This document shows, piece after piece, positions 25,294-36,115 of a DNA stretch of 64,000 nucleotides. The stretch is taken from contig OZ005649.1 in NCBI GenBank assembly GCA_963930645.1, positions 379,335,887 to 379,399,886 of the forward strand, in the 5' to 3' direction. This DNA comes from Salticus scenicus. Its lineage: Eukaryota > Arthropoda > Arachnida > Araneae > Salticidae. The notes beneath the pieces were generated by a model, which saw only the letters and a list, made by a program, of their open reading frames with translations, made no database searches and had not been told where the DNA came from. The first letter of the stretch is position 1; each line of letters starts with the position of its first letter. The translations under genes and the position numbers were made by a program.

Positions 25294-25524
25294 TGTGTTT
25301 ACTTTATACTATTCCTAGAAGTTTATACTTTGAGTTTTGAACAATTCAGTAATGCATGTGTTAACTAAATTTGCTATGTTAAAGTCCACATTTTTAAATT
25401 AAACTGAAAATATCTATTACAATGTAATTTTCAAGTACTTGAAATACATAATATTGAAGTATTATTTCTATAATTCAAGAATCTTCTTACAAAATCAATA
25501 TAACGAATAAAATTAATTTACACA
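23561..25524. other. AT-rich stretch with microsatellites
   Basis: Contains poly-T near 23826-23839, an (AT)n tract near 24456-24470, poly-A near 24917-24935, poly-T near 25011-25030 and 25231-25258, and a (GT)n microsatellite at 25259-25298. GATAAGATA-type short repeats lie at about 25067-25110. A possible Helitron 3' end (CACAACGGCTAG|T) occurs near 24057-24070. No gene seen. Confidence 0.5.
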
Positions 25525-25658
25525 CGAGGGCTGTTCAAAAAGTATTGAACCTTTAATTGACAAAAATACATTTATCGATTTGGAAATCCAAAACACTAAT
25601 CCTTTTCAAGGGAATCTCTTTGGTAATACACACACATTGTCAAGTTTACATGTCATTG

Positions 25659-26095
25659 TTACAAACACCTGGGGAGCGCATTTTTTGGAATGGTGAGCAA
25701 CCATGCCGTCATATTTTGCATGGTGTCTTCTCTTGATTCAAATTGGGACCCTTTTAGAATAATTTTCAACTGGTAAAATAGCCATAAGTCACATGAGACC
25801 ATATCGCGTGAGTAGGAAGCCTGGCGAATCACAGGAATATTGTGTTCGTCGATGAAATTCTCAGTCAAATGCACAGAATGGGCAGGGACATTATCAAGAT
25901 GGAGCTTCCAAATTTTTGCTGCTCTCAGATCCAGTTGTTCACGTCGCACCGCATCACGAAAGCGACAAAGGAACTCCTTCTAGTACTCTCTTGTGATAGT
26001 TTGGCCTTGTGGTGCGTACTCATGATGTACCACGCTGCGGAAGTCAAAGAAAACGGTGAACATGACCAATGGTGTGTGGCCACCTTTGAGACGTT
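25659..26095 (-). pseudogene. Mariner transposase, C-terminal catalytic part
   Basis: Minus-strand readings give 'TVFFDFRSVVHHEYAPQGQT', then in the open stretch 25659-25949 'WKLHLDNVPAHSVHLTENF' and 'SYSRDMVSCDLWLF'. These match the second and third catalytic aspartates of mariner transposases: the HDNAPAH and PYSPDLAPCD motifs, here LDNVPAH and SYSRDMVSCD. I count 34 residues between the two aspartates, the mariner DD34D signature. Several conserved residues have changed (H to L, P to R, A to V). At least one frame change separates the upstream piece. It cannot be active. Confidence 0.8.
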
Positions 26096-26100
26096 TGTAC

Positions 26101-26654
26101 TAGAGCCCCTTAAATAAAATAATAGGCCGGCGCATCACCGCCATTTTTTTGCCTCCGAAAAGAACAGCATTCCCACTTGGCGTCCTTATCGCTTCCCTAA
26201 TGATTTTAAGAAATCTTGATCTGAAGCTAATCCGGTCAAGATAAGAGCAATAAGCAACAATAATATTCCTAAAACCACCTTTTTTTCACAGTATATTCTC
26301 AGGATGTCATTTTATTCTGAGGATATCCTATGGATGTACTGGAGTAAGATGTTAGGGCGGTTTCTGTTTCTTTTACAAAATGTCGCCAAAACTCAAATAC
26401 ACAGTAATAGAAGGTCTGTGAACATTTTATATTCACTTCTTGAATAATTATAGCAGTTTATCGCTAAACAAACTTTCATATCATAGTTTACTTAGCCAAA
26501 ATTATGAAATATAATAAAAGAAGTTACTCTAAAGTAACGTAAGACGATAAAAAAATGTTTGTAGTTTGTTTATCACAGAAACACGCTGGGTACATGTGGC
26601 AACCCTAAGGCAACAAATTGCCTGATACGCCAGCTCGTATATATAGGAGCCTTA
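26101..26654. mobile_element. hAT-like MITE, copy 1 (8-bp target duplication)
   Basis: Flanked by identical 8-bp repeats GTTTGTAC (26093-26100 and 26655-26662). It begins TAGAGCCCCT and its right end in reverse complement begins TAAGGCTCCT; both fit the hAT terminal rule (C/T-A-G/A-N-G). No transposase is encoded. A second copy of 608 bp lies at 30802-31409 inside a LINE. An 8-bp target duplication is the known hAT hallmark. Confidence 0.8.
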
Positions 26655-26662
26655 GTTTGTAC

Positions 26663-26900
26663 CACTCTTTTATGTGTGAGGTGTCATCGTCCCGAAGTCC
26701 TGCTGAATCTTACAAATGATTTTCGCTCGGGTATCACCAAGCTTTTTGAAAAATTTGATGCAATACCACTGCTAAACTTTTTCTCTGATTTTACAAAAAC
26801 TAAAATTCGAAGACAGCTCACTACACGTCTTCACTTGTTGACCGACTGCCAGCTACTGACGCTTTCTGCGGTCGGAAAAATAACCTCGACTGCACATGAG
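26663..26900 (-). pseudogene. Mariner transposase, N-terminal remnant
   Basis: Reading the minus strand gives 'CIKFFKKLGDTRAKIICKIQ' followed by 'QDFGTMTPHT', matching the N-terminal helix-turn-helix of SETMAR/GVQW-type mariner transposases (pattern CIKFC.KLG.S..ET...IQ.AFG). Stops flank it. It lies between the MITE and the right mariner terminus, in correct order for a minus-strand gene. The plus-strand ORF at 26676-27047 is a shadow. Confidence 0.65.
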
Positions 26901-26995
26901 TGTCTTATCTACATCTACACTGAAGAAAGTCTCTTTCGCTTCATTAGTCTATACGAGAAAAAAGAAGGTTCGATACTTTTTGAACAACCCTCGTA

Positions 26996-27926
26996 TAGAA
27001 CTGTTGAATATAGAGTGAAAATAATTAATTTAGTAAATGACATATAGAGGTTGTTTAGATTTCTTGTCCACAATTTATTGTAATGATAATTTGATATTTT
27101 GGTTAACTTGCTGGCTCCAAACTTTTGCATAAGTACCGTAAAAAACGCTTGTTGTTATCATATTGTAAATATAATTTTTTTTTTCTTTTAATAAGTTAAC
27201 TTTCTATTACATTAGTAAGGTGATAATAACATGATTAGTAATTCATCTTTAACACTGCATGTAAGTAGATTGAAATAGACAAAGTAGCTTGTACACAATT
27301 TAAAGTGTGAGGGTGTCAAGAAGAACATCAATAGTTTGAATTTTTTAGTTTAGTGCTAAATTGTAATCTAGCGTTTTTACTACAAAATATCAGAGTGCTT
27401 TCTATGAAAAGCATTTTTTTATCAGAAAATATAATACAGAGTAGATATTTAATGTGCGTAATTCGTATAAAGATCTAAAGTTAGTTATAAGACTGAGACT
27501 GATAACTTCTAATCTCAATCTCATTCTATCTGATAACTAAAAAATAATCGGCGTTTATCTGGTTATTAAAAATAATCCTTTGAAAACTATATTAAAACAC
27601 TTTTTTTTTTTCAATTTGGAGATTTCTCCTTATTTTTTTTCCCCAATACTTCTAACAATAAATCAATCAAATAAAATAAAATAAAATAAAATATATCCAC
27701 TAACAAAATAATCAGTGCAATCATATTGATAAGTTACTATTATCTTTGAAAATAAAATTTTGAAATAAACTCTAAATTTTATTGAAAGTTGTTTGTTGTA
27801 ATCATATTTACTTTGAAAAGGTTTTTCATAATATACTTAGAAGTATGCATATTTCCAAAGTACCTTAAAAAATTACGTCACATTGCATTATTACAAACTA
27901 ATATGGAGATAATAAAGAAATTCTTA

Positions 27927-27959
<33 letters not shown>

Positions 27960-27986
27960 CTCTATAAAAAAAAAAAAAAAAAAAAA
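26996..27986. other. AT-rich non-coding stretch
   Basis: No recognisable gene. It has an (AATAA)n-like tract near 27671-27690, an (AT)n tract near 27930-27957 and poly-A before 27987. The ORF 27789-28031 is low-complexity. Confidence 0.55.
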
Positions 27987-28560
27987 AGACGCACCAAGAA
28001 AGAGTTATCCGAATGGGATAAAAATTGGTAGATGTGATGTACATGTGGAGCAAAACAATTGATTACAGTTTCCAAAAATTTGAATGATTTAAAGAAGAGA
28101 AAGGGCCTTACACAGTAAACAAGTCAATAACGCTTTGGCCCTTATGCACACAGTTATTTGGCTTGGTATTAATTGATAGAGTTGGCAGATGTGCTCCTGT
28201 GAAGTATCGTGTCAAATTCTGTCCAAATGGTGCGTTAGATTGGCAAAATCCCGAGCTAGTTACAGGACTCTTTTTATGATGCTATAAACGTCTTCAGTGG
28301 AAGAGAGATCCGGAGACTGAGCTCAACCCCATTATTACACTGAGCCGCCTATTAAGGGTCTTTGAAGCCACTGAAGTACCAATTGCACGTAGGATTGACG
28401 ATAATGATAAATTGGAGCTTTGAATACCGCTTTGACGATTGACTGGTTCTCACTTTCTGTTTCCTCTTTAGGCTGACTGCTTCCTCCCTGACGCTGTGTT
28501 CGGCCATGGTTCACCCATGCCTGTCAATATCATCTAACAGTGGTACCGCTCCTATCCAAT
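27987..28560 (-). mobile_element. Tc1-like element fragment with large internal deletion
   Basis: The left end AGACGCACCAAGAAAGAG is a Tc1-type terminus I recognise from arthropod families. Minus-strand reading at about 28110-28340 gives 'LARDFANLTHHLDRI' and 'HICQLYQLIPSQITVCIRAK', the C-terminus of a Tc1 transposase. Minus-strand reading at about 28345-28515 gives 'WVNHGRTQRQGGSSQPKEE' and similar text resembling the basic linker of the N-terminal region. N- and C-terminal parts are thus almost adjacent: the catalytic core is missing. Several stops and frameshifts. The right terminus was not found. Confidence 0.65.
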
Positions 28561-28564
28561 AGCA

Positions 28565-28571
<7 letters not shown>

Positions 28572-28617
<46 letters not shown>

Positions 28618-28618
28618 A
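28572..28618. repeat. (GA)n microsatellite
   Basis: Near-perfect GA repeat of about 47 bp, with one interruption near its 3' end. Confidence 0.95.
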
Positions 28619-30229
28619 TGTATACGAAGAATAATTTGATAAATAAAATTTATTTAAATTTTAAATTTTATTTATTTATTTATTTATTTCCTTTTACATT
28701 CCTTAAAAACCTAATAAGAGAAAGCTTTTGATAATGGGTTTTTTTTCTACTGCATTAAATTTCTTTTAATATTACTTAAAATATAAGTTAATTAGGCTTT
28801 TATGAAAGTAAAAATTTCTGTAATCAGTTATCATATAATAACTTAAAAGTATAAGAATATTAAAAATAAATAAATAAATAAATAAAATAAATAAGAGAGG
28901 CAAAGAAAAGTGTAAGTATTTACGAATATTGAACAATGTAACATAACTAATTTCATTTCCGTTTGATTTTTTTGTACTCTTTTCATAAACGATATATTGA
29001 AAATGGCAAGAAATATGTATATGGCCTTTGTAAATTCTATATTTCTTTGTCGAGTTTTAAAAAATTATCAATAATGTGTTTCGATTCTTTTAACTTGCAA
29101 ATTAACTCTCTTGAAATAAATGGAAATACGATACTTAAAAAAGAAAATGAGAAAAGAAAGTTTCAACAAATGAGAATTTTTTTAAGTGGATGTAACTTAT
29201 ATTTATAATTTTCTTTAACAAAATTCAGCGAATTAATGTTTAATTATTATTAATATTTATTTATTTTGCTTAAATATTGAATGACGCTACTCTATTCAAA
29301 CTGTATAGCTGCTTTCATTAGATTTAAAGTTGTTTTCAAAGATGCATTATAATGAATGCAGGCAAGGAATAAAAATTTGCTATTGATACGTACTAATTCT
29401 TACTCCAGGAAAAAAAAAAAAAATCTTAATATCAAAATTAAATGTACAGTGCATCAAAATGGAATAAGTTTTAAATATTTCACTTTTGTTTTTATGTTGT
29501 GATGAATACAGCACGGGGATAAATTGTCGATTTGATTCTGAAATAATACCGAATTACAAAGTAATTATTTACATTAAAAGAAAGTCTATTTTTTATTAGT
29601 TTACTAATGTAATTGTTTAAAATTGTCCACTAATGTAATATTTCTGAAATGTAATGCTTATGCTAACAATAAATGTCTGTATTTTTCAGTAGCGTAAAAT
29701 TTCGTTTCTATATCCATAACTAAGAGTGATATATAGCTTCGTACATAACAATGTGTATGCGCACATATGGGGTTGAAACTGTCCTTATTAGCCCCTAAGA
29801 TTTAACTTCATCTTACACAAATTTTCTCTTCTATCCCCTTGTATAGCTTGCAGCCAATTGTTGTAGAATCTTTTCTCCTTCATTCTTCTTAGCTCTTGAG
29901 ATATAGGTTCACTATAATTTAAAACAATCTGGTGTGTCACTCACTCAACTTTCTCTCCCCCCCCCCTCCCATTTCAATGCTATAACGGTAGATTCCAGAT
30001 TAAATTGTAAGATCGATAAGGTAAAATAATAAATTTCAATCTCTCTGTTTTTTAAATAATACAAAACAGGGTCTGTGTGAGTATCTAAAATAGATAATCT
30101 AAAATAGGTTTCATGTATGAAATATAATTAATAGCCCCCTCCTTTAAAAATGAATCTTCCTTTCTTAAACTTAAATAATTTTGCCGCCCACTAATCCACT
30201 GATAGCACTCTAATTAATTCTTTATTAAT
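28619..30229. other. AT-rich stretch, part of a dispersed repeat near its end
   Basis: No genes recognised; the ORF 28963-29208 has no family signature. The segment from about 29925 to 30005 ('AATCTGGTGTGTCAC...') matches 55419-55500, showing a dispersed repeat whose limits I cannot define. Confidence 0.5.
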
Positions 30230-30254
30230 TAAAATTCAGTTAGATGCAGCGCAA

Positions 30255-30790
30255 TCTAAAGAAGAAGCAGGATTTCAAAGTGGTTTTAGTGCAATCGATC
30301 CTATTCATACAATTAGAGAAATTAAAGAATTAATGAATACGAACTCCCTTTGTATGTGGCTTTTGTGGACTATGGAAAAGCTTTTGACTCCGTATCATCA
30401 ATAGCAATTACGGATGCATTGAGAATTACTAATAATAATTCAGGATATATTCATCTTATTGGAAACATTTATGAAGAAGCAACTGCCATATTAAAACTCC
30501 ACAAAACGAGTAATGCATTCAAAATTAGAAACGGTGTAAAACAGGGAGACACAAATTCCCCCAAATTCTTCAATGCAGTACATCAAGAGGTTTAAAAAAA
30601 ATTTAATTGGGGAGAGAAAGGCATAAAATTTGATGGAGAGTTTATAAATCATTTGAGATTTGCGGATGATATTGTACTGCTTGCCTCCTCATTTGACGAT
30701 TTGCAAGAAATGCTTCAGGAATTAAACAAAGAAAGCAAGCTTGTTCGATTGAAAACGAACCTCAACAAGACAAAAGTCATGTCAAATTCT
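30255..30790 (+). pseudogene. LINE reverse transcriptase, palm and fingers (broken)
   Basis: Readable motifs in order: 'AGFQSGFSAIDPIHTIREIK', 'YVAFVDYGKAFDSV' (first catalytic aspartate region, with A/F-D-Y-x-K-A-F-D), 'IRNGVKQGDTNSPKFFNAV' (the QGD motif), then 'HLRFADDIVLLASS' with the catalytic FADD box, then 'KTNLNKTKVMSN'. A stop at about 30593 and frame changes between pieces disable it. It is the mobilising enzyme of a LINE (target-primed reverse transcription in the nucleus); this copy is dead. Confidence 0.8.
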
Positions 30791-30801
30791 TTTGTTTTTT
30801 C

Positions 30802-31409
30802 TAGAGCCCCTAAATAGAATAATAGGCCGGCGCATCACCGCCATTTTTTTGCCTCCGAAGAAGACAGCATTCCCGCTTGGCATCCTTATCGCTTCCCTAA
30901 TGATTTTAAGAAATCTTGATCTGAAGTTAATCCGGTCAAGATAAGAGCAATAAACAACAATAATATTCCTAAAAACACATTTTTTTCACAATACATTCTC
31001 AGGATGTCATTTTATTTTGAGGATATCCTATGGATGAACTGGGTAAGATGTGTTGTTAGGGCGGTTTCTGTTTCTTTTACAAAATGTCGCCAAAACTCAA
31101 ATACACAGTCTGCAGAACACTTTATATTTACTTCTTGAATAATTATAGCAGTTTATCGCTATGCTCAGGTTTCCCTTCATTTCTTGCATCGGTGGTTCAG
31201 TAGTTTATCGCTAAACAAACTTCCATATCATCGTTTACTTAGCTAAAATTATGAAATATAATAAAAAAAGTTACTTTAAAGTAACGTAAAACGATAAAAA
31301 AACAAAAAAATATTTGTCGTTTGTTTATCAGAGAAACGCGCTGGGTACACGTGGCAAACCTAAGGCAACAAAATGCCTGATGCGCCAGCTCGTATATATA
31401 GGAGCCTTA
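30802..31409. mobile_element. hAT-like MITE, copy 2
   Basis: Same element as 26101-26654 (start TAGAGCCCCTAAAT, end GGAGCCTTA), with an extra stretch near 31163-31208. Flanks GTTTTTTC (30794-30801) and GTTTCTCC (31410-31417) match at 6 of 8 positions, consistent with an aged 8-bp target duplication. It interrupts the LINE reverse transcriptase. The ORF 31314-31610 is a chance join of MITE and LINE text. Confidence 0.75.
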
Positions 31410-31417
31410 GTTTCTCC

Positions 31418-31960
31418 AATGAAGATCAGTGTTGCTATGGAGGAATTAGAAACGGTATGCAGTTATACATATCCAGGGCAAGTCCTTACGATGAACCGAA
31501 ACATCATGGAAGATATTAACAACAGAGTTAAACTAGCATGGAGAGCATTCGGAAGTAATAGCACTGTATTCAAAAACGACTTTCCAATTTGCTTGAAAAA
31601 AAAGCTTTAGATCAGTTCATTTTGCCTGTTTTAACTTATGCTTCAGAAATTTGGACATTAGCATGTAAAGCTATACAAAAACTTCAAACAACCTAGAGAA
31701 GCATGGAGAGACGCATGTTTGGATTCACCCATAGAGACAGAAAGCGAAATACTTGGATTAGAAAACAAACGAAAGTTACTGATGTTATTTCTAGTGTCAA
31801 GAAGTTAAAATGGCGCTGGGTTGGAGATCAGAAAAGACCGAGGAAGAGACCACTGTGTCATTGGAGATATGAAATTGTGACGTTTGGACGATCAGAATGA
31901 AGAAGAATTACAGAAAACAGGACAGATTGGAATCACCTAGGAGAAGCCTTCATCCTGCAA
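31418..31960 (+). pseudogene. LINE reverse transcriptase, C-terminal part (broken)
   Basis: Readable text includes 'NNRVKLAWRAFGSNSTVF', 'DQFILPVLTYASEIWTLA', 'SMERRMFGFTHRDRKRNTW' and 'TKVTDVISSVKKLKWRWVGD', in the order known for LINE RT thumb and C-terminal regions. Stops at about 31607 and 31694, and frame changes, interrupt it. Confidence 0.7.
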
Positions 31961-31980
31961 TGGATTGGTAAAGGCTGAAA

Positions 31981-32672
31981 TTGAGGATTATGATGATATA
32001 TATTTATATACATCTATATGTAATTTTTACCAATGGTCAATGACTCATTTTAAACTTCGACATAAAATCAAGGAATAATCGTACAATATTTTCTTATCTT
32101 AGAAAGAGTACAGTCGCTTTAACTTAGCATCATCAACAAAAACATTAAAAGAGTAAATCAGGCAGTCACAGCAACATTTATTTTTTGAAATTTATTACAA
32201 TATTTCAACATTTCTATTGAATTAGGTTACCAATTCGATGTGGTTCGAGCTGCAGGTATAAGGTGCGCATGATTTAAATATAGTGAATTAAAAAAAATAG
32301 TTGCTTGTTTTGCCTTTACAAATTACACTTTTGTACGTCATTTACTTAATTATGCTCTGAAATTTATATTCTGTCGAAGATTTTTGGTCCACCGTCTATA
32401 TATATTTATTCTTGATTTTGAATTTATCCTTGAAACTGATTCATTTGTTCATTAGGAACTTTTCGACTTATTCAATAACTTTTATTCCTACTATTGTGCG
32501 ATATATTGTTTTTAATTTCTTAGTAAGGTTTTTTCTTTTTCTATATCCCTTTCATTCTTAAATTTTAGAAATATTTTTATTTATTTTATTCCAATATGTT
32601 TAATCAAGTATATGGAAACTTTATTTCTTGTTTAGTATTGTAATAATCCTGAAAATAATGTGTTTCTAGTTA
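31981..32672. other. AT-rich non-coding stretch
   Basis: No recognisable gene or element; lies between the LINE tail and the Tc1 nest. Confidence 0.55.
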
Positions 32673-32897
32673 TACCCTCATTGTCATAAAAATTTGCGCA
32701 ACAAGAAACAATTGCGAGATGGTAACGAAACATAGCATGATGGTACATACCAAGCAGATATGTAAGTGATTATAAATGCAGCGTGATTGCGCATTGTGCG
32801 CATGCCACCAGAGAGCGCTGAACTTCGTTTTTTAGAGTATGAAACAGGTAAGCAGAGCTTGTTTGGTGTAATTAATCAATTGCAGAGCTCTTTTTAT

Positions 32898-33112
32898 CCC
32901 TGCTGTTCTGTTCCCATTTACTATGCATTACACTTGTACCATTTTAAAAAATATAAAAATATATAAATAATATAAAAATATTTTCAGGAAATTAATGCAT
33001 GTCCCATACTAACAAAGTCACAAAATGGCTAGAAAATATTGCTAAACTGTCATTTCTTTATGAAGAATTGAAAAACGTTTTGGGTCAAATAGGCCCGAAC
33101 AGAACAGCAGGG
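32898..33112. mobile_element. 215-bp MITE nested in the old Tc1
   Basis: Left end CCCTGCTGTTCTGTTC (32898-32913) is the exact reverse complement of GAACAGAACAGCAGGG (33097-33112). Non-coding; the ORF 32999-33199 spans its edge and is not a gene. The target duplication is unclear. Confidence 0.6.
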
Positions 33113-33119
33113 TTAAATA

Positions 33120-34819
33120 CAGTACCTGGCCAAATTATTAGACCATTGGCAAATTATACATTTTTTCATGTTTACAACCTTATTAATGAAGAATTTTAAG
33201 AAAAAAGATATTTTCTTTATTCATATTTCGAAAACATATACATGAAGGAATACAATGACAAAAAAAAATTGTTACAATACAATACTTATTGAATAAAGAA
33301 AAAATTGATAAATTAAATTTAACAGAAAAATAAATTTTTCGTATGGCCACCTTTGGCAACTAAAAGGGCTTTAACACGACGTGGCATACTTTCTATGCAT
33401 GCTTGGATGGTTTCTTGAAGATGTTTATTATGATTTTACTGGTATGTTAAACATGCCAGCAACTCTACCTTATTGGTTATATTTTTCTTATACATTTCCT
33501 TTTTCACCAACTCCCAACCATTTTCACCAGGGTTCATATCAGGCGAGCTGCCAGGCCAATCAAGAACTTTGATTTTTTTTCTTTTTTGTTCTAAATACTT
33601 CGATACACTTTTAGCTTTATGGCATGGAGCACCATCATGCATGAAGACCGGTTCCTCGTCTCCAGGAAACCATTCTTACATTTATGGCATGAGCCTGGTT
33701 TGTAAAACTTTCAGGTATTGATCTTGTTTCATTGTATTTTTGCCCACATAGAGAGGACCAGAACCTTTTCCTGATATGACAAACCACACCATGACTGATG
33801 GAGGGCGTTTGGTGGTGGGAACAATACAATTTGACTTGTATTTCTCGTTTGGACGCCGCCAAACAAATTTGTTTTTTTCGGTTAAAACATGAAAAACCGA
33901 TTCATCAGAGAAGCAAATCTGAAAATTAAACAAAATTGCTTTTTATTTAATTTCTTTGTATTCATTATAAATGTCAATATATCGTTGATCAAAATAAATA
34001 GCTATGTACCTTTTTCCAGTCTTCTGTTGTCCAATTTTTGTACTTTATTGCCCACTCCAAGCGTTTTTTCATCATTTCTGATATAAGCCTTGGCTTGCGA
34101 GCCTGTTTCATGGGCCAGTTTAGTTTCTGCCAAACGACGTCTCAAAGTTCTTTCTGATATATTAATGCCTTCATTTTGAACTTCTTTCATTAACATGCGT
34201 CGCGGTTTCTTTCTGTTATTTATACACATGTCTCGTATTTTTCGATCCGTCCTCGGCGTCGTAATGCGAGCTCGTCCACTATAATTCTTACGTGATGGAT
34301 CCAAACTTATGTTTAAGACCATTTTCTTTTTAATATTTCTTACTGAGCTTTTGGATACTCCTACCTTTGCTGAAATTTGATTTTGGGTCAGTTTAGTGGC
34401 CTTCGATTGACCATAAACCTGCCCTACCCTCTTCGGTGAAAGGTCAGCCTTTCTTTCCATCTAAAATAAAGGAGCAAAGACTTTTTATGATAATAAATGA
34501 ATAAAAATGTTAAATATCCCACGCGATATTAATAACAATACAAAACTTACTTTTTGCAGCAAAATATTCGCTTCAAACCAAAATAAACGAGCAGAACAAA
34601 TTTTACGTTATAATGCAAGTTTACACCTATGCCACTGTATCACAGAATAATTGTCTTGTGTTGCCAGCTTGAAAATGTTTCTGTAATAAAGGTACTGAAA
34701 TAAGCTTAAGGTAACACTAATTAAATAATAATAATTTTGACCAGGTCAGGTATAATAAACTTCCAATTTAAAAAAAACTTTAAATATTTTCTTTGGTCTA
34801 ATAATTTGGTCAGGTACTG
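33120..34819 (-). mobile_element. Tc1-like element, full length (1.7 kb), nested
   Basis: Terminal inverted repeats of about 26 bp: left CAGTACCTGGCCAAAT, right in reverse complement CAGTACCTGACCAAAT, both continuing TATTAGACCA. Flanked by TA at 33118-33119 and 34820-34821. The minus strand encodes a Tc1 transposase in three overlapping open pieces (34002-34460, 33682-33933, 33436-33642). It is inserted in an older Tc1. It is the best preserved transposon in the window but still frameshifted. Confidence 0.9.
33436..34460 (-). pseudogene. Tc1 transposase, frameshifted (apparent DD36E)
   Basis: Starting at 34460, the first piece (152 aa) holds the bipartite DNA-binding region: 'MERKADLSPKRVGQVYG', 'ISAKVGVSKSSVRNIK' (helix-turn-helix), then a GRA(R) AT-hook-like box 'YSGRARITTPRTDRKI' and 'ISERTLRRRL'. 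The second piece has 'FSDESVFHV' with the first catalytic D. The third has 'MHDGAPCHKAKSVSKYLEQ' with the second D, and 'SPDMNPGENGW' with the catalytic E. I count 36 residues between the second D and the E, against 34 in classical Tc1. Frame changes near 33990 and 33660 break the gene. The enzyme would cut and paste the element at TA. Confidence 0.85.
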
Positions 34820-34861
34820 TAGAGATGCCGTTACGCCGTCTTCGGAGACAATAGGAATAAC

Positions 34862-35855
34862 TGTCATAGTCCAAGATGGGGAGAATCATCGGTATTATGT
34901 AATCTGGTTGGTCATCTCGGTCGGTAGCCTGCCACATATTCCGTTCTGGTTTTACTGTGAGGAGGTGTTTGGAGCAGTGTGCAAGAAAGAGGCAGCTTAC
35001 ATGGTCACATGGTTGAAGACGCCCTCAACAGACCAACACACAAGAAAAACGTCATACCATACAATTCTTATACTTAGCGCCAACTGTCTCATTCTTCGGC
35101 ATCCGGATACATCCAGCAGCTACAGGACCCATCCCTGTGTCTGTCCGTATCATATCAAGCTGCCTGACGGAAGGCCATCTGCTATCACAGCATCCATCAC
35201 GTATGCTGACAATGATAGTTACCCCCATCTCCTTCGTTAGAGTAGTATCGAGTTCGACGGGATGGGACTGCAACCGAATCGAACCAAGTCGTCTTCAGTG
35301 ACGAATCAGGATTCAGTTTGGGCGGTGATGATAATCTTGTACGTGTGTGGAGGCACCGTATTGAACGTCTCAATTCAGTCTTTGCCTTACAGCTGCATAC
35401 TGCACCTACATCTGGTGGGATGGTATGAGATGACATAGCACCCGGTCATCCCTAAAATCGATCCACGCCACCATGACAACCCAGTGGTGTGTTCGTTACA
35501 TCCTTTAGTCCGAGGTGTGTCTACTCATGGCAAAGATCCCAGGAACCATTTTTCAAAAGGACAATGCTCTGCCTCACACTGCATGTTGTCACAGGTCTGC
35601 CTCTGCCACAATATCACCTTTCCCGGGCCTACTCGATCCCCCGATTTGTCAACAATCCAGCAAATCTGTGATCACTTGGGACAACAAGTTGGACAGCTTA
35701 CGAGTTTGGACGAATTAGAGGCGAGTTTACAGTAAATGTAAAACAAGATGCCGCAGGATATTATACGGGATTTGTTTGCCTCAATACCTGTCCTTATCGA
35801 ATTGTGCATTCACGTTAGAGGTGGTCCAACAGGGTTCTCCTCCATTCTTTTATAG
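34862..35855 (+). pseudogene. Tc1 transposase remnant of the host element
   Basis: Plus-strand readings in shifting frames give 'MGRIIGIM*SGWSSRSVACH' (N-terminal helix-turn-helix of a Tc1 family), later 'VFSDESGFSLGGDDNLVRVW' (first catalytic D), then 'QKDNALPHTACCH' (second D), 'ARSPDLS'-like text near 35640, 'CDHLGQQVGQLTSLDELEA' and 'IIRDLFASIPVLIELCIHV'. The order is correct and complete but with many stops. The ORFs at 34737-35240, 35484-35735, 35489-35671 and 35515-35718 are pieces or shadows of it. Confidence 0.75.
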
Positions 35856-35901
35856 TTTTCTATAATGAATGATAATTTCGCTTTGATTTTGTAATCACTT
35901 T

Positions 35902-36115
35902 CAGTCGGTAACAGAAGTGTCCGAACACTAGCAAAAATTCCTATGTAAAAAAAGCACACTTCATACGGTTTTGTTAAATAAATCCTTGTCGAATCCTATT
36001 CTTAGTCAGTGTAAGAACATGATTCGATAACGATTTATTTAAAAAAAACCGTATAAAGTGTACTTTTTTTGCATAGGAATTTTTGCTAGTGTTCGGACAC
36101 TTCTGTTACCGACTG
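35902..36115. mobile_element. Palindromic 214-bp MITE, copy 1 of 3
   Basis: Starts CAGTCGGTAACAGAAGTGTC and ends with its reverse complement; almost the entire sequence folds back. TA follows the right end and TT (probably mutated TA) precedes. Two more copies are at 46819-47029 and 59098-59306. It fits a Tc1/mariner-type MITE (TA target, CAGT ends). It lies inside the old Tc1 element. Confidence 0.85.

Larger units (their letters stand above)
25525..26993 (-). mobile_element. Mariner element (DD34D), internally deleted, carrying a hAT-like MITE
   Basis: Terminal inverted repeats CGAGGGCTGTTCAAAAAGTA (left) and, in reverse complement, CGAGGGTTGTTCAAAAAGTA (right). TA follows on the right and CA (a mutated TA) precedes on the left. 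The minus strand encodes transposase pieces in both halves. Between them at 26101-26654 sits a MITE with its own 8-bp target duplication, so the MITE landed after the mariner. Without the MITE the element is only about 0.9 kb, so the central transposase was deleted earlier. Confidence 0.85.
30230..31980 (+). mobile_element. Non-LTR retrotransposon (LINE) remnant, split by a MITE
   Basis: Reverse-transcriptase text runs on the plus strand from about 30255 to 30790, is interrupted by the hAT-like MITE at 30802-31409, and resumes to about 31960. The order of motifs is correct for a LINE RT through to the C-terminal region and 3' end. Final text before the tail resembles 'LGEAFILQW', a common LINE ORF end. 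A short 'GATGATATA' tail follows. The endonuclease and upstream part are missing (5' truncation, typical of LINEs). The clade is probably RTE-like but uncertain. Confidence 0.75.

Noticed and set aside
26676..27047. 123-aa plus-strand ORF
   Set aside because: It lies antisense to the mariner N-terminal remnant and crosses the mariner terminus.
31314..31610. 98-aa ORF joining MITE and reverse-transcriptase text
   Set aside because: The first third is MITE sequence and the rest is LINE; the join is created by the insertion.
34737..35240. 167-aa plus-strand ORF
   Set aside because: It starts inside the inner Tc1 terminus and continues, mostly out of frame, through the outer Tc1 transposase remnant; a chance fusion.
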